DNA of 13,140 nt from Pseudomonadota bacterium (GTDB taxonomy: Bacteria > Pseudomonadota > Alphaproteobacteria > Sphingomonadales > Sphingomonadaceae), in contig JAKOWQ010000226.1 of NCBI GenBank assembly GCA_029781465.1, positions 1 through 13,140 on the forward strand, in the 5' to 3' direction. Every line of letters starts with the position of its first letter. Position 1 is the stretch's first letter. Made by a program: the position numbers and the translations under genes. The notes below the pieces were generated by a model. The model was not told the origin of the DNA. It ran no database searches and was given only the letters and a program-made list of their open reading frames with translations. Shown piece after piece: positions 8,041-13,140 of this stretch.

Positions 8041-8814
8041 TCAGCGGCCCTTCCAGTTGCCCGGGCGCTTTTCGACAAAGGCGGCCATGCCTTCCTTCTG
8101 GTCCTCGGTGCCGAACAGACCGTTGAACAGGCGGCGCTCGAACAGCACACCCTGGGCCAGCGTGGTCTCGAACGCGGCATTGACCATTTCCTTGCACGCC
8201 AGCGCGGCCAGCGGGGGCATGGCGGCGATCTCGGCGGCGGTCTTCATTGCGGCTTCCTTCAGTTCGGCGAGCGGAACGACCCTGGCGGCAAGCCCTGCCG
8301 CTTCGGCTTCCTCGGCGCCCATCATCCGCCCGGTCAGGCACATTTCCATCGCCTTGGCCTTGCCCACCGCGCGGGTCAGGCGCTGGCTGCCGCCCATGCC
8401 GGGGGTCACGCCCAGCTTGATCTCGGGCTGGCCGAACTTCGCATTATCGGCCGCGATGATGAAATCGGCCATCATGGCGAGCTCGCAGCCACCGCCCAGC
8501 GCATAGCCCGATACCGCGGCAATCCACGGTTTGCGGGTGGCAGTCACGCGGTCGTATCCCGCGAACAGGCCGCCGCCATAGACATCGCCGAACGACTTGC
8601 CCGACATCTCCTTGATGTCGGCCCCAGCGGCAAAGGCCTTGTCGCTGCCGGTGAGCACCGCGCAGCGCTGGCTGTCATCGGCGTCGAAGGCCGCGAAGGC
8701 CGCGATCAGGTCCTCAAGCACCTGCGAATTCAGCGCATTCAGCGCCGGCGGGCGGTTGAGCGTGATCAGGGTGACAGCGCCCTGGGTTTCGACGAGGATT
8801 GTCTCAAAGCTCAT
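8041..8814 (-). CDS. Enoyl-CoA hydratase (probable methacrylyl-CoA hydratase)
   Basis: The 257-residue crotonase-fold protein has a canonical hydratase active site. The oxyanion-hole segments are KAFAAGADIKEM (59-70) and ALGGGCELAMMADF (105-118), with catalytic Glu111 and Glu131 (GQPEIKLGVTPGMGGSQRL, 128-146). Both glutamates are needed for water addition, so this is a true hydratase rather than an isomerase. In this operon it most likely hydrates methacrylyl-CoA to 3-hydroxyisobutyryl-CoA; it may also serve fatty-acid oxidation. ATG 8814 overlaps the hydrolase stop in ATGA and has GGAA six nt upstream; an in-frame ATG at 8826 (four residues longer) is possible. The C-terminal end FVEKRPGNWKGR resembles the FxEKRxPxF end typical of short enoyl-CoA hydratases. 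Confidence 0.92.
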   Translation of the reverse strand: MSFETILVETQGAVTLITLNRPPALNALNSQVLEDLIAAFAAFDADDSQRCAVLTGSDKAFAAGADIKEMSGKSFGDVYGGGLFAGYDRVTATRKPWIAAVSGYALGGGCELAMMADFIIAADNAKFGQPEIKLGVTPGMGGSQRLTRAVGKAKAMEMCLTGRMMGAEEAEAAGLAARVVPLAELKEAAMKTAAEIAAMPPLAALACKEMVNAAFETTLAQGVLFERRLFNGLFGTEDQKEGMAAFVEKRPGNWKGR

Positions 8815-9860
8815 AGCGGTTTCCATTCTTCTTCCGCGGGAAGCGGGGCAAAGATGCTGTCGATCAGCGCATCGCTGACCGCTTCGGGGGTGGGGGGATC
8901 CCATTTGGGGTCCATGGTCTTGTCGACGATCACCGCGCGCACCCCTTCGGCAAAATCGGGCCGGGTCAGAACCCGCGATGCTATGCGGTATTCCATCACC
9001 ATGTTTTCCGCAAAGTCCCTGCATTCCAGGCTGTCGTGCAGCTGGCGCAGCGCGACCTTGCAGGTCTGGGGTGACTTGGTGTGCAGCGTGGCAAGTTCCT
9101 TGGCTGCCCACTCGCTGTCATCGGCGGCAAGGCTGGCGAGAATGTCCTCATAGCGGTCCGAGGCGAAATGCCTGGCGATCTGCGCTGCATTGCCCTCGAT
9201 CCGCGCAGCGGGCGGGGTGACCGAAAGCGCGGCCAGCACCTGTGCGGGATCGTGCCCGTGGACCAGCCGCACCTTGGCCTCGGCCAGCGCATCGTGGGGC
9301 ACATAATGCGTGGCAAGCCCCGTCCACAGGCACTCCGCCCCGTCGAGCCGCGCGCCGGTCAATGCCAGGAACTGCCCCATCCGGCCCGCCAGGCGCGAAA
9401 GGTGCCAGCCGCCGCCAACGTCGGGGAACAGGCCGATCCCGGTTTCGGGCATGGCGAAACGGGTGTTCTCGGTCGCGACGCGGAACTGCGCGGGCTGGCT
9501 GATCCCCACGCCGCCGCCCATGGTGATCCCGTCCATGAAGGCCACCACGGGCTTGGGATAGGTCATCAGCAGGTGGTTGAGCTGGTATTCTTCATAGAAG
9601 AACCGCAGCCCCGAAACCCCGCCATCGGTCAGTGCCGAATGCCTGAGGAAGGCGATATCGCCCCCGGCGCAAAAGCCGCGCCCCTCGGAGTGGTCGATGA
9701 TGACCACCTTGACATCCGGATCGTCGCGCCAGCCAAGCAAGGCCTCGGTCATGGCGTGATCCATCGGCTGCGTCAGCGCGTGGATCGCCTTGGGGCGGTT
9801 GAGGGTCAGGAACCCTGCCGCGCCTTCGCGGCGGATCAGCATTTCGTCGGTCACGCGCAT
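8811..9860 (-). CDS. 3-hydroxyisobutyryl-CoA hydrolase
   Basis: This crotonase-fold thioesterase releases free 3-hydroxyisobutyrate from its CoA ester in valine catabolism, which also prevents build-up of reactive methacrylyl-CoA. The 349-residue length is that of the HIBCH family, clearly longer than a hydratase. The oxyanion segments are EGRGFCAGGDI (59-69) and GGGVGIS (115-121). Glu139 and Asp147 in MPETGIGLFPDVGGG correspond to the catalytic pair known in human HIBCH. The C-terminal block RPDFAEGVRAVIVDKTMDPKWDP is diagnostic. The start is ambiguous: ATG 9860 lies only 2 nt from AAGGA (9863-9867), whereas the in-frame GTG 9854 is 8 nt away, a better spacing. The upstream gap is almost entirely filled by the 9864-9986 palindrome, whose base can pair with that AAGGA. 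The gene overlaps the next by 4 nt. Confidence 0.94.
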   Translation of the reverse strand: MRVTDEMLIRREGAAGFLTLNRPKAIHALTQPMDHAMTEALLGWRDDPDVKVVIIDHSEGRGFCAGGDIAFLRHSALTDGGVSGLRFFYEEYQLNHLLMTYPKPVVAFMDGITMGGGVGISQPAQFRVATENTRFAMPETGIGLFPDVGGGWHLSRLAGRMGQFLALTGARLDGAECLWTGLATHYVPHDALAEAKVRLVHGHDPAQVLAALSVTPPAARIEGNAAQIARHFASDRYEDILASLAADDSEWAAKELATLHTKSPQTCKVALRQLHDSLECRDFAENMVMEYRIASRVLTRPDFAEGVRAVIVDKTMDPKWDPPTPEAVSDALIDSIFAPLPAEEEWKPL

Positions 9861-9862
9861 GG

Positions 9863-9867
9863 TCCTT
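9863..9867 (-). promoter_or_regulatory. Shine-Dalgarno of the hydrolase gene, within the palindrome base
   Basis: AAGGA on the minus strand. Four of its five bases belong to the terminal TGTCTCGAAGG of the palindrome and can pair with CCTTCGAGACA, which on the message comes just after the dehydrogenase stop. It is the only Shine-Dalgarno-like sequence before the hydrolase start. Confidence 0.5.
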
Positions 9868-9986
9868 CGAGACAGGCCCTCAGCCTGCGGCTTCGGTCAT
9901 TCCTCAGGACGAACGGAGAAATGCCGAACGCCAAGCTCCGTTCGCCCTGAGGAGCCTGAAGCCATAGGCTGAAGGTGTCTCGAAGG
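9864..9986. repeat. Imperfect palindromic intergenic repeat (about 55/51-bp arms, 17-nt loop)
   Basis: The left arm (9864-9918) and right arm (9936-9986) are near-perfect reverse complements, flanking the loop AAATGCCGAACGCCAAG. Both arms read CCTTCGAGACA, then (C/T)CTCAGCCT-type and GGCTTC segments, then CCTCAGG(A/G)CGAACGGAG toward the loop, with a few mismatches and 1-2-nt bulges. The element occupies all but four bases of the gap between two operon genes: it starts 3 bases beyond the hydrolase ATG and ends one base before the dehydrogenase stop. The RNA would form a very long hairpin. Palindromes ending in CCTTCGAGAC with a CCTCAGG core are, as far as I recall, dispersed in many copies in sphingomonad genomes; I cannot confirm copies from this window. 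Confidence 0.85.
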
Positions 9987-9987
9987 G

Positions 9988-11133
9988 TCATTGGCGCAAC
10001 AGGTCCCTTCCCACGATCATCCGCATCACCTGGTTGGTGCCCTCCAGGATCGAATGGACGCGCAGGTCGCGCCAGAAGCGTTCGATCGGATAGTCCTTGA
10101 GGTAGCCATAGCCGCCGAACAGCTGCAGCGCATCGTTGACGATCTTGCTGCCGCTGTCGGTGGCAAGCCGCTTGGCCATGGCCGAAAAACGGCTCTTGTC
10201 GGGCGCCCCGGCGGAAACCTTGCAGGCCGCGAGATAGAGCAGCGCCCGCGCCGCCTCCAGATCGGTCGCCATGTCGGCCAGCATGAACTGGGTGTTCTGG
10301 AAATCGGCTATGGCCACGCCGAATTGGTGGCGATCCTTGGTATAGGCCACCGCCTCATCGAGGCAGCGCTGCGCCCCGCCCAGCGAACAGGCGCCGATGT
10401 TGAGCCGGCCGCCATCCAGCCCGGCCATGGCAAAGCGGAACCCTTCGCCTTCGGCCCCGACCCGGTTGGCGACCGGAACCCGGCAATCCTCGAAGATCAC
10501 CTGCGCGGTGGGCGAAGCGTTCCACCCCAGCTTCTTTTCGGGCGCGCCGAACGACAGGCCGGGGGTGTCCTTTTCGACCACCAGACACGAAATGCCCTTG
10601 GCGCCGTTGTCCCCGGTGCGGACCATCGCGACGTAAATGTCGTTGTAGCCCGCGCCGGAAATGAACTGCTTGGTGCCGTTGAGCACGTAATGATCGCCAT
10701 CGCGCCGCGCGGTGGTTTTCAGCGCCGCCGCATCCGATCCCGATCCCGGTTCGGTCAGGCAGTAGCTGGCGATCCTTTCCATGCTGACCAGATCGGGCAG
10801 GAAGCGGTGCTTGAGTTCGGCCGATCCGAAGCTGTCGATCATCCAGGCCGCCATGTTGTGGATCGAGACATAGGCCGCCGTCGCCGGGCAGCCATAGGCC
10901 ATTGCCTCCATGATCAGCGCGGCCTCGAGCCGGCCAAGCCCGATCCCGCCCATCTCCTCGGAAACATAGATCGCGCCAAAGCCCAGCTCGCCGGCGGCCT
11001 TCCACACCTCGATCGGATAGGGGCTCTTCTCGTCCCATTCGGCGGCGAAGGGGGTGATCCGGTCGGCGGTGAACCTGCGCGCCATGTCCTGAATGGCGAG
11101 CTGGTCTTCGGTAAGGGAAAACTGGTCGGTCAC
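9988..11133 (-). CDS. Acyl-CoA dehydrogenase, probable isobutyryl-CoA dehydrogenase
   Basis: FAD-dependent dehydrogenase of 381 residues, normal for the family. Visible signatures are CLTEPGSGSDAAALKTTA (125-142, flavin/substrate region), NGTKQFISGAG (152-162), DRHQFGVAIADFQNTQFMLADM (267-288) and QLFGGYGYLKDYPIERFWRD (337-356). The catalytic base is Glu364 in HSILEGTNQVMRMI. The position of the Glu near the C-terminus is that of short/branched-chain enzymes including isobutyryl-CoA dehydrogenase. With hydratase, hydrolase, mmsB and mmsA alongside, the likely reaction is isobutyryl-CoA to methacrylyl-CoA, with electrons passing to ETF. Start GTG 11133 overlaps the deacetylase stop in GTGA and has AAGGA (11142-11146) 8 nt upstream. 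2-Methylbutyryl-CoA or other short-chain substrates are not excluded. Confidence 0.92.
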   Translation of the reverse strand: MTDQFSLTEDQLAIQDMARRFTADRITPFAAEWDEKSPYPIEVWKAAGELGFGAIYVSEEMGGIGLGRLEAALIMEAMAYGCPATAAYVSIHNMAAWMIDSFGSAELKHRFLPDLVSMERIASYCLTEPGSGSDAAALKTTARRDGDHYVLNGTKQFISGAGYNDIYVAMVRTGDNGAKGISCLVVEKDTPGLSFGAPEKKLGWNASPTAQVIFEDCRVPVANRVGAEGEGFRFAMAGLDGGRLNIGACSLGGAQRCLDEAVAYTKDRHQFGVAIADFQNTQFMLADMATDLEAARALLYLAACKVSAGAPDKSRFSAMAKRLATDSGSKIVNDALQLFGGYGYLKDYPIERFWRDLRVHSILEGTNQVMRMIVGRDLLRQ

Positions 11134-12110
11134 TGCCCGGTTCCTTCGTGGAGCACCTCGCGCGCGAATGCGTCCCGCGCGAGCTTCATGTCGTTGTAGC
11201 GATACCAGCGCGGCGCGGGGAGGCCCTTTTGCCAGGCGAGCGCTTCGGTCAGGGTGCCATTGGCGCTGGGCACATCGGGCATTTCCAGCCGCAGCGGATC
11301 GGCATAGGCCTCGTCGGCGGAAACGATCGTCCAGCCATCCTTGCGCAGCGCGCGGATCAGGTCGGCAAGGTACAGGGCCGCCATATCGGTTTCGTGGAGC
11401 AGCATCACCTGCGCGGGCTGGCGGCCGGTGGCTTGTTGCAGCAGCCCATCGGCGAAATCGGCTGCCTCGACGTGCCAGGTAACATAGAGCTTCCCGAGTG
11501 CCTGCATATCGATCGGTTTTCCCGCCTTGCGGGCCTCGGCGGCCATGGCCTCGATGTTCCAGTCCGAGCTTTCGGCGGTGACATAGCCGTTGGCAAGGCC
11601 GCGCCGCGCCAGCCCCGCGCGGACCAGATCGCGCCGGGCCTTGTCCGCGCCGCCTTCGTCAAGGAAGGGAAAGCGGAACCAGGGACGGAAGCCCGGGCGG
11701 TGGCGCAGCCAGGCATGGGCCTTGTCCAGATCGTCCAGAAAGGCCAGCGCGCCGATCTCGCTCAGGTGCCTGTGGCTCCACGAATGGTTGGCGATGACGT
11801 TTCCGGCGCGGACATAGGCCGCGATCCGCTTCTCGCCGCCCACACCGTCATCGTGACCGACCTGGCCCGGCACCACGAAGAACACCGCCTGCGGCGCGCG
11901 CGTGGCCTTGAGTGCGCGGATGATCCGCGCCGTGCGCTGATCGGGCGTGAAGAACCCGCCTCGCGCTCGCGGAACGTCGTCGAACGAAAGCGCGATGCGC
12001 TTGTCGGCGAGAACCGACGAAGGCGCCAGCAGCAGCGCCAGTGCCAGAATCAGGCGGTGCAGCAAGACCGGGTTAGCCCATCGTCGGGATGACAAACGCG
12101 TTCGAACCAT
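11130..12110 (-). CDS. Exported polysaccharide deacetylase (NodB domain)
   Basis: The 326-residue product has an N-terminal signal (basic MVRTRLSSRR, hydrophobic LILALALLLAPSSVLA at about 20-35) and a carbohydrate esterase 4/NodB domain. Motif 1 is LSFDDVP (41-47; metal and catalytic aspartates), motif 2 is NHSWSH (108-113; metal-binding HxxxH) and motif 3 is RFPFLDEGG (146-154). A late LLHE (237-240) supplies the usual histidine. It probably removes N- or O-acetyl groups from an envelope or extracellular polysaccharide in the periplasm. The start is uncertain: ATG 12110 gives a good signal peptide but overlaps mmsA by 38 nt; TTG 12065 would follow the mmsA stop and keep the hydrophobic core; neither has a clear ribosome binding site. 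The C-terminal part after about 265 (WYRYNDMKL) is outside the core domain. An envelope enzyme is out of character with the surrounding valine genes, yet it is coupled on both sides. Confidence 0.88.
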   Translation of the reverse strand: MVRTRLSSRRWANPVLLHRLILALALLLAPSSVLADKRIALSFDDVPRARGGFFTPDQRTARIIRALKATRAPQAVFFVVPGQVGHDDGVGGEKRIAAYVRAGNVIANHSWSHRHLSEIGALAFLDDLDKAHAWLRHRPGFRPWFRFPFLDEGGADKARRDLVRAGLARRGLANGYVTAESSDWNIEAMAAEARKAGKPIDMQALGKLYVTWHVEAADFADGLLQQATGRQPAQVMLLHETDMAALYLADLIRALRKDGWTIVSADEAYADPLRLEMPDVPSANGTLTEALAWQKGLPAPRWYRYNDMKLARDAFAREVLHEGTGQ

Positions 12111-13140
12111 CGCCGCCGCCGTCGGGCCAGCGCGCGGTGATCTTCTTCTTCTTGGTCCAGAAGCCGATCCCGTCCATCCCGTACTGGTCGGTGTCGCCAA
12201 AGCCCGAACGCTTCCAGCCGCCGAACGAGTGATAGGCAACCGGCACCGGGATCGGCACGTTGATGCCGACCATGCCGACATTGACGCGCGCGGCGAATTC
12301 GCGCGCGGCGTGGCCGTTGCGGGTGAAGATCGCCACGCCGTTGCCGTATTGATGCTTGCTGGGGAGGGCGAGGGCCTCCTCGAAATCGGCTGCACGCACG
12401 ATCTGGAGGACCGGGCCGAAAATCTCGTTGTGGTAGCTGTCCATATCGGGGGTGACGTGATCGAGCAGTGTGGGGCCCATGAAGTACCCCTCTTCGTGCC
12501 CCTGCATGGCAAAGCCGCGCCCGTCGATCACCAGTTCGCTGCCTTCGTCGACCGCCTTGGCGATCCAGCCTTCGATCCGCGCCTTGTGCTCGGCGGTAAC
12601 CACCGGGCCATATTGCGCGTCGGGGTCAGTCGAGATGCCGACCTTGAGCGCCTCGATCGCGGGGATCAGCTTGGCCTTGAGCTTTTCGGCAGTTTCCGCG
12701 CCCACCGGCACCACGACCGGCAGCGCCATGCAGCGTTCCCCCGCCGAGCCGAAGGCCGCGCCGCACAGATCGCCTACAACCTGATCGAGATCGGCGTCGG
12801 GCATGACGATCCCGTGGTTCTTCGCCCCGCCCATCGCCTGCACCCGTTTGCCCGCGGCAACCCCGCGCGAATAGACATATTGGGCGATGTCGCTCGATCC
12901 GACGAAGCTGACCGCCGAAATCGCCGGGTGATCGAGGATCAGGTCGACCATTTCCTTGTCGCCGTGGACCACCTGGAAAATGCCCTCGGGCATTCCCGCT
13001 TCGAGGAACAGTTCTGCCAGACGGTTGGGAACCGAAGGATCGCGCTCGCTCGGCTTGAGGATGAAGGCGTTGCCCACGCTGGTTGCCACCGCGCCCATCC
13101 ACAGCGGGATCATCGCCGGGAAGTTGAACGGGGTGATCCC
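12073..13140 (-). CDS. mmsA: CoA-acylating methylmalonate-semialdehyde dehydrogenase (5' end outside window)
   Basis: The last 355 residues of an aldehyde dehydrogenase are present; the full family length is about 500, so the N-terminal third and the start are missing. The visible beginning GITPFNFPAMIPLWM, the cofactor-region segments FILKPSERDPSVPN and SFVGSSDIAQYVY, and AMGGAKNH point to MmsA. The catalytic cysteine is in SAGERCMALPV (codon 12730-12732); GERCMA rather than GQxCxA is typical of the CoA-acylating methylmalonate-semialdehyde type. EIFGPVLQIVR and the C-terminal KKKKITARWP also fit. The enzyme converts methylmalonate semialdehyde plus CoA and NAD+ to propionyl-CoA and CO2, the last dedicated step of valine breakdown; it may also act in myo-inositol or beta-alanine routes. 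It heads the visible part of the operon and ends in TAA 12073-12075. Confidence 0.96.
   Translation of the reverse strand, partial: GITPFNFPAMIPLWMGAVATSVGNAFILKPSERDPSVPNRLAELFLEAGMPEGIFQVVHGDKEMVDLILDHPAISAVSFVGSSDIAQYVYSRGVAAGKRVQAMGGAKNHGIVMPDADLDQVVGDLCGAAFGSAGERCMALPVVVPVGAETAEKLKAKLIPAIEALKVGISTDPDAQYGPVVTAEHKARIEGWIAKAVDEGSELVIDGRGFAMQGHEEGYFMGPTLLDHVTPDMDSYHNEIFGPVLQIVRAADFEEALALPSKHQYGNGVAIFTRNGHAAREFAARVNVGMVGINVPIPVPVAYHSFGGWKRSGFGDTDQYGMDGIGFWTKKKKITARWPDGGGDGSNAFVIPTMG

Noticed and set aside
8815..9111. 99-residue upstream extension of the enoyl-CoA hydratase frame
   Set aside because: It overlaps the hydrolase coding sequence in another frame and lacks crotonase features; ATG 8814 in the ATGA overlap is the natural start.
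9864..9986. Insertion sequence or MITE with target duplication
   Set aside because: No transposase and no flanking direct repeat is visible; the structure is better described as a palindromic intergenic repeat.
9991..11199. 402-codon plus-strand frame opposite the acyl-CoA dehydrogenase
   Set aside because: Antisense shadow of a gene with intact catalytic residues; no recognisable domain.

Overview
The window reads like chromosomal DNA of a GC-rich alphaproteobacterium, most probably a member of the Sphingomonadales (Erythrobacter/Novosphingobium-like). This is an inference. It rests on high GC, dense short-spaced operons, a PEP-CTERM-type surface protein, a complete CoA-dependent valine degradation set with mmsA/mmsB, and a long intergenic palindrome whose ends resemble (from memory, unverified) dispersed repeats of that order.

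Left part (1-2131, + strand): the end of a DsrE-family gene, then a 49-codon membrane-protein gene that is easily overlooked, a ParD/ParE toxin-antitoxin pair, and ruvB (Holliday-junction motor). The toxin stop and the ruvB start overlap in ATGA, and ruvB has no visible Shine-Dalgarno of its own, so the pair appears translationally coupled to ruvB.

Middle (2132-6260): a 227-bp intergenic stretch with small inverted repeats; a Ser/Thr-rich exported protein with a C-terminal VPAPP-hydrophobic-RRR sorting signal (+ strand); two convergent hairpin terminators; and acnA (aconitase A, - strand) with a good ribosome binding site.

Right part (6261-13140, all - strand, transcribed from high to low coordinates): a compact operon in the order mmsA (5' end outside the window), NodB-type polysaccharide deacetylase, acyl-CoA dehydrogenase, a 123-bp imperfect palindrome, 3-hydroxyisobutyryl-CoA hydrolase, enoyl-CoA hydratase, mmsB, and an EamA-type transporter. 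The five catabolic enzymes cover every step from isobutyryl-CoA to propionyl-CoA: dehydrogenation to methacrylyl-CoA, hydration, thioester hydrolysis, oxidation to methylmalonate semialdehyde, and CoA-acylating decarboxylation. Junctions are tight (38-nt and 4-nt overlaps, a 1-nt gap, a 24-nt gap). The one exception is between the dehydrogenase and the hydrolase, where the gap is almost exactly filled by the palindrome, and the palindrome's base contains the hydrolase's only Shine-Dalgarno-like sequence.

I did not find a wholly new multi-gene system. The most interesting items are the palindrome that may control the hydrolase, the parDE-ruvB coupling, the small CLDSGGAW protein, and the deacetylase embedded in the valine operon.
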